Source: Chitiniphilus eburneus (GTDB taxonomy: Bacteria > Pseudomonadota > Gammaproteobacteria > Burkholderiales > Chitinibacteraceae). Taken from it: a stretch of DNA of 64,000 nt. The DNA lies in contig NZ_SUMF01000014.1 of assembly GCF_005048205.1 (NCBI RefSeq), forward strand, positions 23,220-87,219, read 5' to 3'. The notes under the pieces were generated by a model. The model searched no databases. It saw only the letters and a list, made by a program, of their open reading frames with translations, and was not told the DNA's origin. The translations under genes were made by a program, and so were the position numbers. Below, piece by piece: positions 8,255 to 17,937 of this stretch. The number at the start of each line of letters is the position of its first letter. Within the stretch, counting starts at the first letter, position 1.

Positions 8255-11200
8255 ATGTGGTTCACGCGGATCAGCATTCACAACCCAGTGTTTGCCACGA
8301 TGATGATGCTGTCGCTGCTGGTGCTCGGCCTGTTTTCGCTGACGCGCTTGCCGGTGGAAGAGTTTCCGGACGTGAAGTTCCCGGTCGTCGTCATCAGTAC
8401 CAGCTATCCCGGCGCGTCGCCGGAAATCGTCGAGAGCGACGTCACCAAACGCCTGGAAGAAGGCATCAATACGGTCAGTGGCCTGAAGACGCTTTATTCC
8501 TATACCTATCAGGGCCTGTCGGTCGTGGTGGCGGAGTTCGAACTGTCGATCGACCCGGAAATCGCGGTGCAGAACGTACGCGAGAAGGTTGCCGCCGTCA
8601 CGCCAGGGTTTCGCGATGAAGTGAAAGACCCCGTCATCACCCGCTTCAGCCCGGACGACCAGCCCATCCTGTCGCTGGCGATCCGCAGCGAACGGCTCAC
8701 CCCGCGCGAGATGACCAGTCTGGCGGACCAGGTGATCAAAAAGCGCTTCGAGACCATTCCCGGTGTCGGGCAGGCGGAACTCGTCGGTGGCGTGGCGCGG
8801 CAGGTGAACATCAAGATTCGCCCCGAGCGGCTGGCCGCGCTCAAGCTGGGCGTCAACGAAGTCATGAACGCGGTGCGTGCGCAGAATGCCGAAGTACCGA
8901 TCGGCACCATCGAAACCACGCGGCAGGAGCAGGTGGTGCAGATACGCGGCCGCCTCAAGACACCGGCCGATTTCCAGCGCCTGGTCGTGGCGTGGCGCAA
9001 TGGCGCACCGATCTACCTCAGCGACGTCGCCACCGTGGAAGACAGCCAGGCCGAGGAAGAGTCGCTGGCCCTGGTAAACGGCCAGCGCGCCATCACGCTG
9101 AACCTGATGAAGGTGAACAAGGCGAATACCGTGGCGGTCGCCGATCGCGTCGAAGCCACCATGGCCGAGCTGAACCGCGAACTCGCCAGCACCGGCGTCA
9201 GGCTATCGGTGCTGTACGACAACTCCGAAGGCATCCGCAATTCACTGCGGGATGTGCGCACCACCTTGCTGGAAGGCGCGCTGCTCACCGTCGGCATCGT
9301 CTTCCTGTTTCTCGGCTCGTGGCGCTCCACCGTGATCACCGGCCTGACGCTGCCCGTGGCACTGATCGGGACGTTCTTCGTGGTCTACCTGGGCGGCTTT
9401 ACCGTCAACGTCATGACGATGATGGCGCTATCGTTATGCATCGGTCTGCTGATCGACGACGCCATCGTGGTGCGGGAGAACATCGTACGCCACGCCGCGA
9501 TGGGCAAGAACCACACCCAGGCCGCGCTGGACGGCACCGCCGAGATCGGTCTGGCGGTACTGGCCACTACATCCACCATCGTCGCCGTGTTCCTGCCAGT
9601 GGGCTTCATGGGCGGCATCATCGGCCAGTTCTTCCACCAGTTCGGCCTGACCGTCTGCGCGGCAGTGCTGATCTCGATGTTCGTCTCGTTCACGCTGGAC
9701 CCGATGCTGTCCTCGGTCTGGCCAGACCCGCACGTCCACGGCGGCAAGCGCCCGCTGGGACGCCTGCTCGACAAGTTCGAAGACGGCATGGGCTGGCTGG
9801 CAGACACCTATAGCAAACTGATCCGCTGGAGCCTGGGACATCGGCTGGCCGTCATTGCCCTCGCCATCGCCAGTCTGGTGGTCGCGTTTGCGCTGGCACG
9901 CTTCATCGGCAGCGAGTTCGTCCCCAAGGCGGACATGTCGCGGCTGTCGCTGACCTTCTCCACGCCGGTCGGCTCCAACCTGGACTACACCGCCGCCAAG
10001 GCCCGACAGATCGAAACGGTGTTGCGCCGCTATCCCGAAGTGCGCGAAACCTATGTCACGGTGAATACCGGGCAATCGCAGGGCAAGCAGAGTGGGTCGA
10101 TGATGATCTTCCTCACGCCGAAGAAGGAGCGCAAGCGCAGCCAGGACGTATTGCTTCCGCTGTTCCGCGAATCGATCTCGCGTATTGCCGGCATCGAAAT
10201 CCAGTCGCTGGCCCCATTGGGCGGCGGCGGCCCGGACGGCAAGCCGATCCAGATATCCCTGCAAGGCTCCGACCTGGGTGAACTGGCCAAGCTGTCGGCG
10301 CAGTTCACCGAACGTCTCGCAAAAATCAATGGCGTGGTCGATGTCGATTCCTCGATGAAGGCACCCAAGCCGGCGCTGGATGTGGAAATCAACCGGGAAC
10401 GCGCGGCCAGCCTGGGCTTCACCCCGGCCCAGATCGGAGACGCATTGCGGCCGCTGGTGGCCGGCGACGCCACCAGCACCTGGCAGGCACCGGATGGCGA
10501 GAACTACGACGTCAATGTCCGCCTGGAACGGCAGGCCCGTGACAGCGGCGCCGCGCTGGACGAACTGTACCTGGCCAGCAGCCAGCTCAATGCCCAGGGC
10601 GCGCCGCTGATGATCCCGCTGGCGGAACTGGCGCATGTCGAGGAATCGACCACGCCGGTGCAGATCAGCCGTCGCAACCTGTTCCGCGAGGTGAACATCA
10701 CCGCCAACGTCGCCGGCAAGACCACCGGCGAGGTGCAACAGCAGATCGACAAATTGCAGGCCGATTTTCGCCTGCCACCCGGTTATCGCTTCGTGACGGC
10801 GGGCGATGCCAAGGACATGGCCGAATCGGCTGGCTACGCCGTCGCCGCCCTGCTGCTGGGCGTGGTCTTCATCTACATGATCCTGGCCTCGCAATTCGGC
10901 CACTTCCTGCAACCGCTGGCGATCATGACCTCGCTACCGCTCTCGCTGGTCGGCGTATTGCTCGCACTACTACTGACGCGAAGCACGCTGAACATCTTTT
11001 CCATCATCGGCGTGATCATGCTGATGGGGCTGGTCACCAAGAACGCCATCCTGTTGGTCGACTTCGTCAACCATCTGCGCCGACAAGGCATGGCGCGCGC
11101 CGAAGCCATCGCCGAGGCCGGCCGGGAGCGGCTACGCCCGATCCTGATGACCACCGCCGCGATGGTGATGGGCATGCTGCCGCTGGCACTGGCCATCGGC

Positions 11201-11362
11201 GAAGGCGCGGAACAGCGAGCACCGATGGCGCATGCGATCATCGGCGGCGTGATCACCTCCACACTGCTCACGCTGGTGGTGGTGCCGGTGGTATTCAGCT
11301 GGCTGGACGACCTGGGCAACTGGCTGATCCGCAAGACAGGCTTCCGGCAAGAACAGCCGTGA
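8255..11362 (+). CDS. RND multidrug efflux pump, inner-membrane transporter (HAE1 type)
   Basis: A 1035-residue proton-driven pump of the AcrB/MdtB/MexF superfamily. It starts [14 protein letters not shown], has the large periplasmic loops (after TM1 and after TM7) and the TM4 aspartates Asp401/Asp402 in [13 protein letters not shown] that relay protons; the C-terminal half repeats the pattern ([19 protein letters not shown]). Length is normal for HAE1 pumps and lacks the His/Met sites of CusA-type metal pumps. Only 3 bp separate it from its adaptor. There is no TolC-like gene here, so it presumably uses a channel encoded elsewhere. Confidence 0.93.
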   Translation: MWFTRISIHNPVFATMMMLSLLVLGLFSLTRLPVEEFPDVKFPVVVISTSYPGASPEIVESDVTKRLEEGINTVSGLKTLYSYTYQGLSVVVAEFELSIDPEIAVQNVREKVAAVTPGFRDEVKDPVITRFSPDDQPILSLAIRSERLTPREMTSLADQVIKKRFETIPGVGQAELVGGVARQVNIKIRPERLAALKLGVNEVMNAVRAQNAEVPIGTIETTRQEQVVQIRGRLKTPADFQRLVVAWRNGAPIYLSDVATVEDSQAEEESLALVNGQRAITLNLMKVNKANTVAVADRVEATMAELNRELASTGVRLSVLYDNSEGIRNSLRDVRTTLLEGALLTVGIVFLFLGSWRSTVITGLTLPVALIGTFFVVYLGGFTVNVMTMMALSLCIGLLIDDAIVVRENIVRHAAMGKNHTQAALDGTAEIGLAVLATTSTIVAVFLPVGFMGGIIGQFFHQFGLTVCAAVLISMFVSFTLDPMLSSVWPDPHVHGGKRPLGRLLDKFEDGMGWLADTYSKLIRWSLGHRLAVIALAIASLVVAFALARFIGSEFVPKADMSRLSLTFSTPVGSNLDYTAAKARQIETVLRRYPEVRETYVTVNTGQSQGKQSGSMMIFLTPKKERKRSQDVLLPLFRESISRIAGIEIQSLAPLGGGGPDGKPIQISLQGSDLGELAKLSAQFTERLAKINGVVDVDSSMKAPKPALDVEINRERAASLGFTPAQIGDALRPLVAGDATSTWQAPDGENYDVNVRLERQARDSGAALDELYLASSQLNAQGAPLMIPLAELAHVEESTTPVQISRRNLFREVNITANVAGKTTGEVQQQIDKLQADFRLPPGYRFVTAGDAKDMAESAGYAVAALLLGVVFIYMILASQFGHFLQPLAIMTSLPLSLVGVLLALLLTRSTLNIFSIIGVIMLMGLVTKNAILLVDFVNHLRRQGMARAEAIAEAGRERLRPILMTTAAMVMGMLPLALAIGEGAEQRAPMAHAIIGGVITSTLLTLVVVPVVFSWLDDLGNWLIRKTGFRQEQP

Positions 11363-11383
11363 CGATTTCCGGCGGAAACGTGG

Positions 11384-11413
11384 TTCCACGGGGCAACTCG
11401 CTTCGGTTAGAAT
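11384..11413 (+). promoter_or_regulatory. Probable dapA promoter
   Basis: TTCCAC (11384-11389) and TAGAAT (11408-11413) with an 18-base spacer, about 40 bp upstream of the dapA ATG. The -35 match is weak. The same TAGAAT -10 appears before several other genes in the window (7094, 25130, 38357). Confidence 0.4.
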
Positions 11414-11453
11414 GCCCCACTTCGTATCACTATTTCCGACAGGTAAGCGGCAC

Positions 11454-12326
11454 ATGCTGACAGGTAGCCTGGTGGCAATCGTCACCCCGATGTTCGAAGA
11501 CGGTAGCCTGGACTTCGACCGTTTGCGAAAACTGGTGGACTGGCATGTCGCCGAAGGCACGCAAGGCATCGTCGCGGTAGGAACCACCGGCGAATCGCCC
11601 ACGGTCGATGTCGACGAACACGTCGAGATCATCCGGGTCGTCGTGGAACAGGCCGCGGGTCGCGTGCCCGTCATCGCCGGCACTGGCGCCAACTCCACGC
11701 GCGAAGCCATCCACCTCAGCCGCCGCGCCGCACAGGTCGGCGCCAGCTATGGGTTATCGGTCGTCCCCTATTACAACAAGCCCACGCAAGAAGGCCTGTT
11801 CCAGCACTACAAGGCCATCGCAGAATCGACCGAGCTGCCCACGCTGCTCTACAACGTACCTGGCCGCACCATCACCGACCTGGGTAACGACACGATCCTG
11901 CGCCTTGCCGAACTGCCCGGCATCATCGGCATCAAGGATGCGACCGGCAACATGGAGCGCGCAGCCGATCTGGTCAAACGCGCCCCCAAGGATTTCCTGC
12001 TCTACAGCGGAGACGACGCATCCACCCTGCCCTTCCTGCTGGTGGGCGGCCATGGTGTGATTTCCGTCACCGCCAATGTCGCGCCCCGCCGCATGCAGGC
12101 GATGTGCGCCGCCGCCCTTGATGGGCGCATCGTCGAAGCACGTGAACTGAATGACTCGTTACAGGGTCTGCACAAGCACCTTTTCGTTGAAGCCAACCCG
12201 ATCCCGGTGAAGTGGGCACTCGAAGAAATGGGCCGTATCGGCAGCGGCATCCGCCTGCCGCTCACCCGCCTATCCGGCGGCGCCCAAACCGTCGTGCGTC
12301 AGGCCATGCAAATGGCCGGCGTGTAA
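11454..12326 (+). CDS. dapA: 4-Hydroxy-tetrahydrodipicolinate synthase
   Basis: A 290-residue TIM-barrel lyase that condenses pyruvate with aspartate semialdehyde, the committed step to diaminopimelate and lysine. The Schiff-base Lys161 lies in GIKDATGN, Tyr133 and Arg138 in LLYNVPGRT, and Thr44/Thr45 in AVGTTGES. The start is the ATG at 11454, giving the family N-terminus [13 protein letters not shown]. An in-frame ATG 42 bp upstream overlaps the -10 element and would add residues not seen in the family. bamC follows 30 bp downstream, a common pairing in proteobacteria. Confidence 0.95.
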   Translation: MLTGSLVAIVTPMFEDGSLDFDRLRKLVDWHVAEGTQGIVAVGTTGESPTVDVDEHVEIIRVVVEQAAGRVPVIAGTGANSTREAIHLSRRAAQVGASYGLSVVPYYNKPTQEGLFQHYKAIAESTELPTLLYNVPGRTITDLGNDTILRLAELPGIIGIKDATGNMERAADLVKRAPKDFLLYSGDDASTLPFLLVGGHGVISVTANVAPRRMQAMCAAALDGRIVEARELNDSLQGLHKHLFVEANPIPVKWALEEMGRIGSGIRLPLTRLSGGAQTVVRQAMQMAGV

Positions 12327-12356
12327 GCGTTACCACTAGCGAATCGAATCCTGTCA

Positions 12357-13517
12357 ATGAACTTGAATCCCCGTTTGCTCATCGTGTTGGTGGCCGTTGC
12401 GCTCGGCGCATGCAGTTCCGACGACCTCCTGTTGCAGCGTAAGGTCGACTATCGCTCCGGTAGCGACAACGTCTCCAAGAACAACCTCGAAGTCCCGCCC
12501 GATCTGACCGCGCCGGCCAATACCGCCGGCTACAGCATGCCGAGCCGCACCGTGGTGGGCGAAGCGCCCGCACCGGTGGTCAAGAGTGCCAGCGCCACCG
12601 CCGAACAACCCGTGGTCACCGAAACGGCAGTGAATGCCAAGGCACGGCTGGTCCAGGCCGGCGGCCAGCGTTGGCTGGTGGTCCAGGGCGATCCGGCCAA
12701 GATCTGGCCGGAAATCCGCGAATTCTGGCTGGATAACGGCTTCCTGCTCGCCATCGACAATCCGTCGATCGGCGTGATGGAAACGGACTGGCTGGAAAAT
12801 CGTGCCAACCTGCCGCAGGACTGGGTAACCAAGCTGCTGCGCAAGGTGGCCGACCAGTTCATCAGTACCGGCGAGCTGGACAAGTTCCGCACCCGTATCG
12901 AACCGGGCGCCACGCCGGGTACGACCGAAATCTATGTCTCGCACCGCGGCATGACCGAAGTCTTCGCGGATGGCTCGACCGAGGCCAAGGTCAGCACCAC
13001 CAGCAACGAAACGAAAACCGTGTGGACCCCGCGCCCCACCGATCCGGAGCTGGAAGCCGAAATGCTGGCGTTGATGCTGCAACGCCTGGGCATGACCGAG
13101 CAACAGGCACAAGCCGTGGTCAACCCGCCCAAGCAGACCAAGGCACGCGCCACGCTGGTGGACAACAACACCGCGCTGAACATCGACGATGCCTTCGACC
13201 GCGCCTGGCGTCGCGTCGGCCTCGCGCTGGATCGCGTCGGCTACGTGGTCTACGACCGCGACCGCAGCAAGGGCGTGTATTTCGTCCGCCGCGCCGAAGC
13301 CGATATCGGCGAGGAAAAGAAGAGCAGCTTCTGGTCGTCCATCGGCTTTGGCAATGGCGACAAGCAGGAGAAGGTCAAAGTCCTGCCGGAATACGAAATC
13401 CACGTGGCCCAACAAGTGAATGGCACCCGCCTGACCGTAACCGGCAAGGATGGCACAACAGCGGATGCCGAAAGCCAGGCCAAGCTGTTGTCGGCGCTAC
13501 AGAGCCAGTTGCGCTAA
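12357..13517 (+). CDS. bamC: Outer-membrane assembly lipoprotein BamC
   Basis: A 386-residue lipoprotein of the NlpB/DapX family, an accessory part of the BAM complex that inserts beta-barrel proteins. The signal peptide MNLNPRLLIVLVAVALGA ends in the lipobox LGAC with lipidated Cys19. Then come the extended BamC N-terminal segment (VDYRSGSDN...LEVPPDLTAP) that contacts BamD, and two helix-grip domains (about 95-210 and 270-380). bamD lies 24 kb away on the other strand. The last five codons (QSQLR) are copied again 162 bp downstream. Confidence 0.9.
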   Translation: MNLNPRLLIVLVAVALGACSSDDLLLQRKVDYRSGSDNVSKNNLEVPPDLTAPANTAGYSMPSRTVVGEAPAPVVKSASATAEQPVVTETAVNAKARLVQAGGQRWLVVQGDPAKIWPEIREFWLDNGFLLAIDNPSIGVMETDWLENRANLPQDWVTKLLRKVADQFISTGELDKFRTRIEPGATPGTTEIYVSHRGMTEVFADGSTEAKVSTTSNETKTVWTPRPTDPELEAEMLALMLQRLGMTEQQAQAVVNPPKQTKARATLVDNNTALNIDDAFDRAWRRVGLALDRVGYVVYDRDRSKGVYFVRRAEADIGEEKKSSFWSSIGFGNGDKQEKVKVLPEYEIHVAQQVNGTRLTVTGKDGTTADAESQAKLLSALQSQLR

Positions 13518-13554
13518 TGCACGCTTGAGTTGATGAGTTGAAGCGTAGCGAGCG

Positions 13555-13581
13555 CCCGGCAAAGCCGGGCGCTTTGCTTTT
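13555..13581 (+). terminator. bamC terminator, first copy
   Basis: GCCCGGC-AAA-GCCGGGC hairpin followed by GCTTTGCTTTT, directly after the bamC stop. Confidence 0.75.
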
Positions 13582-13662
13582 GAGGTATGCCAGGAAACTG
13601 GCTCCCCTGCTTCGTTCCACTCCCCCCGCCCTCGCCGCCGCGAGGGAGCCTCGCTATGCTCG
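13555..13662. repeat. 108-bp dispersed repeat, copy A
   Basis: Aligns without gaps to 55537-55644. Both start with the hairpin CCCGGCAAAGCCGGGCGC, share GGTATGCCAG, and share a block running from GTTCCACTCC through a second hairpin CCCTCGC-N4-GCGAGGG to CTCG. The loop of the second hairpin and the stretch after the first hairpin differ while the stems are kept, as in REP/BIME-type intergenic repeats. No coding potential seen. Confidence 0.8.
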
Positions 13663-13716
13663 AGAGCCAGTTGCGCTAATGCACGCTTGAGTTGGTGAGT
13701 TGAAGCGTAGCGAGCG

Positions 13717-13743
13717 CCCGGCAAAGCCGGGCGCTTTGCTTTT
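13717..13743 (+). terminator. bamC terminator, second (duplicated) copy
   Basis: Same hairpin as at 13555-13581 with GCTTTGCTTTT, part of the duplicated unit. Confidence 0.65.
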
Positions 13744-13852
13744 AAGGTTCTTCACATAACCCTGCATTTGACGAATACCCAATGTGCTACATGTACCATG
13801 GAGCACAAAAGCACAGAGGTGCGCTTTGCCGGAAGGTTGGCCATGTATTTGA

Positions 13853-14047
13853 ACAGGTCGTGATGACGCGACACCAGGACCGCGCTTGCCACTACAGGTG
13901 AGGGAGCGCTTGCGCTATCGCCAATACAGCCTGCGCACCGAGAAAGCTTACATCCACTGGATGAAGCACTTTATCAGGTTTAGCGGGCTACACCATCTGC
14001 TGGAAATGGAGCAGCACGAACTGTTGTATTTTCTGACGGTGGATTGA
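13853..14047 (+). pseudogene. Integron-type tyrosine recombinase, N-terminal fragment
   Basis: The frame encodes LPLQVRERLRYRQYSLRTE, then KAYIHWMKHFIRFSG and a further 20 or so residues before TGA at 14045-14047. This matches the start of IntI-type integrases (QVRxxIRxxHYSxRTExAYVxWIxxFIxFH...), the SAM-like DNA-clamping domain. The Arg/His/Tyr catalytic domain is absent, and upstream the frame opens only from 13853 with no clear start, so it is a non-functional stump of about 65 codons. It adjoins the duplicated bamC tail, suggesting past recombination here. Confidence 0.75.
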
Positions 14048-14065
14048 TGAGCAGCGTCTCGAACG

Positions 14066-14096
14066 AAAAACGGAATGCTCAGGCATCCCGTTTTTT
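14066..14096. terminator. Terminator between integrase remnant and pgpA
   Basis: AACGGAATGC-TCAG-GCATCCCGTT with one mismatch, flanked by A5 and T6; it can act in both directions. On the minus strand it lies 30 bp past the pgpA stop. Confidence 0.8.
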
Positions 14097-14125
14097 CCAC
14101 CCACTTCATTGCGGATCTGAACCTT

Positions 14126-14629
14126 CTAGACCAGCCAGCCCCGCACCAGCCATAACACGGCAATAGCGTAGCCAGCGGCCAGGATGTCGTCCAGCATCAC
14201 GCCGAAGCCGCCGTGCACCTTGCGGTCGAACCAGCGGATGGGCCAGGGTTTGAGGATATCGAAGACGCGGAATGCGGCGAATGCGGCCAGCCAGCCTTTC
14301 CAGGTCAACGGCACCATCACCAGCACTAGCCAGGTGGCGACGATCTCGTCCACCACGATGCCACCGTGATCGTGCACGCCCAGCGCGCGCCCCGTACGGG
14401 ATGCCGCCCACCAGCCCAGCCCGAAGGCGGGTATGCACAGTGCGGCGATGAACAGCGGCGGCAGGAACGAAACCAGCACCGCATACAGCGGGAACGCCGC
14501 CAGCGTGCCCCAGGTGCCGGGCGCGCGTCGGGCCAGGCCGCTGCCGAAGCCCAGCGCGATGAAGTGCGCGGGGTGGGCCAGCATGAAGCGCAGCGTCGGC
14601 CGGACCAGCGATGTGGCGGGATGCGTCAT
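14126..14629 (-). CDS. pgpA: Phosphatidylglycerophosphatase A
   Basis: A 167-residue inner-membrane enzyme that dephosphorylates phosphatidylglycerol phosphate. Visible family motifs are FGSGLARRAPGTWGTLAA near the N-terminus, DHGGIVVDEIVATWL (metal/substrate site) in the middle and FDILKPWPIRWFDRKVHGGFGVMLDD near the C-terminus, with four hydrophobic spans. Its ATG overlaps the thiL stop by four bases (ATGA), so the two are translationally coupled. Last gene of the ribB-ribH-nusB-thiL-pgpA group. Confidence 0.93.
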   Translation of the reverse strand: MTHPATSLVRPTLRFMLAHPAHFIALGFGSGLARRAPGTWGTLAAFPLYAVLVSFLPPLFIAALCIPAFGLGWWAASRTGRALGVHDHGGIVVDEIVATWLVLVMVPLTWKGWLAAFAAFRVFDILKPWPIRWFDRKVHGGFGVMLDDILAAGYAIAVLWLVRGWLV

Positions 14630-15576
14630 GTTGCGAAGTGATCGAAGCCGGCGCGCGACGGAGTGATGCGCTCTCCGGCATTGAATACACGCACCCCCTG
14701 CCCGCCGACCAGGCGGCCAATGCGGGATAAGGGCAACGCCAGCGTCTGTGACAACGCCTGCAACCGGGAGCGATGCTGCGCGGGGGCGGTGAAGCACAGC
14801 TCGTAATCGTCTCCGCCAGCCAGCACGGCCTGTCGAAGCACGGCTTCCGGCAAGCCGGCCAGCGCGGGGTGCGCGGGAATGTCGGCCCAGTCCAGTTCGG
14901 CGCCGCAGGCCGAGCGCTCGCCGATATGGCCCAGGTCAGCCAGCAACCCATCGGAGATATCCAGCGCGGCGCTGGCGATCCCGCGTAGCGCCAGCCCCAG
15001 CGCGAGACGCGGCGTCGGCCGGTCGAGCCTGGACAGGCACGCCGCCATCGCTTCACCGGATAACGCGGCATCGCCGTTGCGTACCGCAACCGCCGCCGCT
15101 GCGGCCCCCAACGCACCCGAGACCCAGACATCGTCGCCCGGCGTACCGCCGCTGCGTAGCAGCGCCTGGCCCGCCGGAACGGTGCCAGCCACCTGGACCG
15201 CGATGGTCAGCGGCCCACGCGTGGTGTCGCCACCGACCAGTTCGATACCGGCCTCGTCGGCCAGCGCGTGGAAACCGCGCGCAAACGCCGCCAGCCACGC
15301 CTCATCCACGCAGGGTAGCGCCAGCGACAGCGTGCACCATGAAGGTTCGGCCCCCATGGCGGCCAGATCCGACAGGTTCACCGCCAGCGCCTTGTGGCCC
15401 AGCGCCTCCGGATCGACATCCGGGAAGAAATGGCGCCCCTCGACCAGCATGTCCGCCGACACCGCCAGTTGCCTGATCGGCTCGGGCGCCAGCAAGGCGG
15501 CGTCGTCACCGACGCCCAGAATGGCGCGCTTGGCCGGACGGTTGAAGTAACGGGCGATCAGTTCGAATTCATTCAT
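14626..15576 (-). CDS. thiL: Thiamine-monophosphate kinase
   Basis: A 316-residue ATP-dependent kinase that makes thiamine pyrophosphate from thiamine monophosphate. It has the PurM-like fold signatures: GVGDDAALL near residue 21, SADMLVEGRHF, LAVNLSDLAAMGA, the ELVGGDTTRG strand and ALDISDGLLADLGH. Length is normal. nusB is 18 bp upstream and pgpA overlaps downstream, the common nusB-thiL-pgpA order of proteobacteria. Confidence 0.95.
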   Translation of the reverse strand: MNEFELIARYFNRPAKRAILGVGDDAALLAPEPIRQLAVSADMLVEGRHFFPDVDPEALGHKALAVNLSDLAAMGAEPSWCTLSLALPCVDEAWLAAFARGFHALADEAGIELVGGDTTRGPLTIAVQVAGTVPAGQALLRSGGTPGDDVWVSGALGAAAAAVAVRNGDAALSGEAMAACLSRLDRPTPRLALGLALRGIASAALDISDGLLADLGHIGERSACGAELDWADIPAHPALAGLPEAVLRQAVLAGGDDYELCFTAPAQHRSRLQALSQTLALPLSRIGRLVGGQGVRVFNAGERITPSRAGFDHFAT

Positions 15577-15594
15577 CGGCTCAAAGCGTCCGGC

Positions 15595-16086
15595 TCAACC
15601 GCGGCGTTTGGCCCGCACGGCTTCCAGTTCCACCGGGCGCGCTTCGGCTGCCAGCTTGTCGAGCACCCCGTTGACGAAGCGATGGCCATCGGTGCCACCA
15701 AAGGTCTTGGCCAGTTCGATGGCTTCGTTGACGATGACCGGATACGGCGTTTCGGGCATCTGGGCAATTTCGAACGCGGCGGTAAACAGCACTGCGGCCT
15801 CCACCGGGCTGACCTCGTCGAAGGGGCGATCGATATGCGGCACCAGCGCGGCCTTCAGCGCCTCCGGGTCCTTGAGCACGCCGTAGAAAATGGCGCGGAA
15901 CAGCGTTTCGTCGGCCCGGCTGAACGCGGGGCTGCTTTCCTTCAGATAACGCTCGATGCCGTGGACGGTATCGCCAGTCAGTTGCCACTGGTACACGCCC
16001 TGCACGGCGAACTCGCGGGCACGGCGACGCGCGGAGCGGGGCTTGGCGGCCGGAGCGGGAACGGGGATATGCTTTTCTTCGGTCAT
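15595..16086 (-). CDS. nusB: Transcription antitermination factor NusB
   Basis: A 163-residue all-helical RNA-binding protein that joins NusE (S10) on boxA for rRNA antitermination. Core motifs are RRRAREFAVQGVYQWQLTG, FRAIFYGVL and VIVNEAIELAKTFGGTDGHRFVNGVLDKLA. It is about 20 residues longer than the E. coli protein because of an N-terminal Pro/Lys-rich extension (MTEEKHIPVPAPAAKPRS). The gene lies 14 bp after ribH, the standard neighbour. Confidence 0.95.
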   Translation of the reverse strand: MTEEKHIPVPAPAAKPRSARRRAREFAVQGVYQWQLTGDTVHGIERYLKESSPAFSRADETLFRAIFYGVLKDPEALKAALVPHIDRPFDEVSPVEAAVLFTAAFEIAQMPETPYPVIVNEAIELAKTFGGTDGHRFVNGVLDKLAAEARPVELEAVRAKRRG

Positions 16087-16100
16087 GATGTCGCCTTGCC

Positions 16101-16574
16101 TTACGCGCGCAGGGATTTGAGAAGCTGGGCCATTTCGACGGCAACGCGTGCCGCGTCGATACCCTTGTCGGTCTGGCGGATGACAGCCTGTTCCTCGTTC
16201 TCGACGGTGAGGATGGCATTGGCGATGGGAACCCCGCTGTCCAGCCCGACGCGCGTCACACCGGCCCCCGATTCGTTGGCCACCAGTTCGAAATGATAGG
16301 TGTCGCCACGAATGATGCACCCCAGCGCCACCAGCGCATCGAAGCGCCCGCTCCCGGCCAGGGCCTGCAATGCCAGCGGCGCTTCCAGCGCGCCCGGCAC
16401 CTGATACTGGGCGATGGCCTCCGGCGCCACGCCCAGGCGTTGCAGTTCGCCGACACAGGCGCTGTTCAGCGCATTGCAGATGTCCTCATTGAAGCGGCAG
16501 GTGACGATACCGATGCACAAGCCGCTGCCATCCAGCGGCGGCAGCTCTTGCGTACGATTGGGGGTGAAACTCAT
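16101..16574 (-). CDS. ribH: 6,7-Dimethyl-8-ribityllumazine synthase
   Basis: A 157-residue enzyme for the penultimate riboflavin step, condensing the RibB product with the pyrimidine from RibD. Motifs: [15 protein letters not shown], the [10 protein letters not shown] phosphate/substrate loop, [20 protein letters not shown] and [17 protein letters not shown]. The conserved His in TYHFE is present. It lies 91 bp after the ribB-type gene and 14 bp before nusB. Confidence 0.96.
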   Translation of the reverse strand: MSFTPNRTQELPPLDGSGLCIGIVTCRFNEDICNALNSACVGELQRLGVAPEAIAQYQVPGALEAPLALQALAGSGRFDALVALGCIIRGDTYHFELVANESGAGVTRVGLDSGVPIANAILTVENEEQAVIRQTDKGIDAARVAVEMAQLLKSLRA

Positions 16575-16665
16575 GGGATTCCTTTACTCTCGGAAGGCGC
16601 CGAGTGGTGGCGGCGCCATGGATCAAAATCTCGGGATCGGCAATGCGAAGCCCGGCCAGCGCGCG

Positions 16666-17760
16666 TTATTGCTCCGGCGTGGCGAAACCGGTCACTTCCA
16701 GGCCAAAGCCGGCCATGCTGGGCATCTTGCGCTCCGGCGACAGCAGCTTCATCTGGCCGACGCCCAGGTGGCGCAGCATCTGCGCACCGATACCGTAGGT
16801 ACGCAGGTCCCACTTGCGGGGTTGTTCCAGTTGCAGTTCCGGCAAGGCGCGCGCCAGCAGATCGGTCCCGCCCTCGGGGCGGTGCAGCAGCACCATCACG
16901 CCGGTCTCGGCGCGGGCGATGGCTTCCAGCGACTGGCGCACGCTCCACGAGTGGTGACCGGAATCGAGATCCAGCCAATCCATCACCGACAGCGGCTCAT
17001 GCACGCGCACCAGCGTTTCGCGATCCGGCGTCGGCGTGCCCTTCACCAGGGCGATATGCGTGGCGTCGCTCATCTTGTCGCGGAACACGGCCATCTCGAA
17101 TTCACCGGCAAAGGTGCGCACCGGGCGACGCCCTTCGCATTCGACCAGGGTTTCGTGCTGGCTGCGATACTGGATCAGGTCGGCGATGGTGCCGACCTTG
17201 AGGTCGTGCTCGGCGGCAAACTCCATCAGCTCGGGCAAACGCGCCATGGTGCCGTCATCGTTCATCACTTCGCAGATGACGACGGCGGGCATCACGCCAG
17301 CCAGCATGGCCAGATCGCAACCGGCCTCGGTATGGCCGGCACGCACCAGCACACCGCCGGGCTGGGCCAGCAAGGGAAAGATATGACCGGGGGAAACGAT
17401 GTCTTCGGGGCGGGCGTCGAAGGCGACGGCGCGCTGGACAGTCAGAGCGCGATCGTAGGCGGAGATACCGGTGGACACGCCTTCGGCCGCTTCGATCGAT
17501 ACCGTGAAATTGGTGCCGTGGCTGGAGCCGTTCTGGTCCACCATCAGCGGCAGTTGCAGTTGCTTGCAACGCTCGGCGGTGAGCGTCAGGCAGATCAGGC
17601 CGCGCGCGTGCTTGGCCATGAAATTGATCGTCTCGGGGGTGACGAATTCGGCGGCGATCATCACGTCGCCTTCGTTCTCGCGGTCTTCCTCATCCACCAG
17701 GATGACCATCTTTCCGGCGCGGATATCCGCGATGATGTCCTTGATCGCTGCAATCGGCAT
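16666..17760 (-). CDS. ribB: 3,4-Dihydroxy-2-butanone-4-phosphate synthase with degenerate RibA-like C-terminus
   Basis: A 364-residue protein. The N-terminal RibB domain is intact (EEDRENEGD at 24-32, [18 protein letters not shown]), so it should convert ribulose-5-phosphate to the four-carbon precursor. The C-terminal part (from about 205) has the length and general look of GTP cyclohydrolase II but lacks the Cys-x10-Cys-x-Cys zinc site and RCDCG-type motif. This matches the RibBX class described in some proteobacteria, so a true RibA must be elsewhere. The start at 17758-17760 (MPIAAIKDI) was preferred over an upstream ATG. No FMN riboswitch precedes it. Confidence 0.88.
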   Translation of the reverse strand: MPIAAIKDIIADIRAGKMVILVDEEDRENEGDVMIAAEFVTPETINFMAKHARGLICLTLTAERCKQLQLPLMVDQNGSSHGTNFTVSIEAAEGVSTGISAYDRALTVQRAVAFDARPEDIVSPGHIFPLLAQPGGVLVRAGHTEAGCDLAMLAGVMPAVVICEVMNDDGTMARLPELMEFAAEHDLKVGTIADLIQYRSQHETLVECEGRRPVRTFAGEFEMAVFRDKMSDATHIALVKGTPTPDRETLVRVHEPLSVMDWLDLDSGHHSWSVRQSLEAIARAETGVMVLLHRPEGGTDLLARALPELQLEQPRKWDLRTYGIGAQMLRHLGVGQMKLLSPERKMPSMAGFGLEVTGFATPEQ

Positions 17761-17881
17761 GGCGGCTATGAAAGAGCTGGAAAATAAAGCGCAAGGATAC
17801 CCGCTAATGGGCATCTTTGCTGTAGGTCATTTCCGTTGCAGATCAACGTGGCGAAAGCGATATCGAACATTCGGGATTGCT

Positions 17882-17887
17882 TATACT
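17882..17887 (+). promoter_or_regulatory. -10 element of the histidine kinase gene
   Basis: TATACT, about 50 bp before the GTG start at 17938; the -35 is unclear. Its position supports the GTG over an ATG at 17836 that would lie upstream of the promoter. Confidence 0.35.
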
Positions 17888-17937
17888 CCCCAGCAGCCAC
17901 GCGCGCAGACACCAAAAATACAAGAGAGGTGATTCCA

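Larger units (their letters stand above)
13501..13743. repeat. 162-bp direct duplication containing the bamC tail and terminator
   Basis: Positions 13501-13581 (end of bamC, stop codon, terminator) are repeated at 13663-13743 with a single A/G difference, at exactly 162 bp spacing. The second copy begins immediately after the 108-bp dispersed repeat that ends at 13662 and stops just before a stretch carrying an integrase stump. This looks like a tandem duplication whose second unit was cut short. Confidence 0.9.

Noticed and set aside
13797..13899. Short frames just upstream of the integrase stump (for example MYHGAQKHRGALC...)
   Set aside because: No ribosome site or family resemblance; more likely decayed sequence of the former element.
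17761..17937. Possible FMN riboswitch before the ribB-type gene
   Set aside because: None of the conserved RFN blocks could be found on the minus strand in this short interval.
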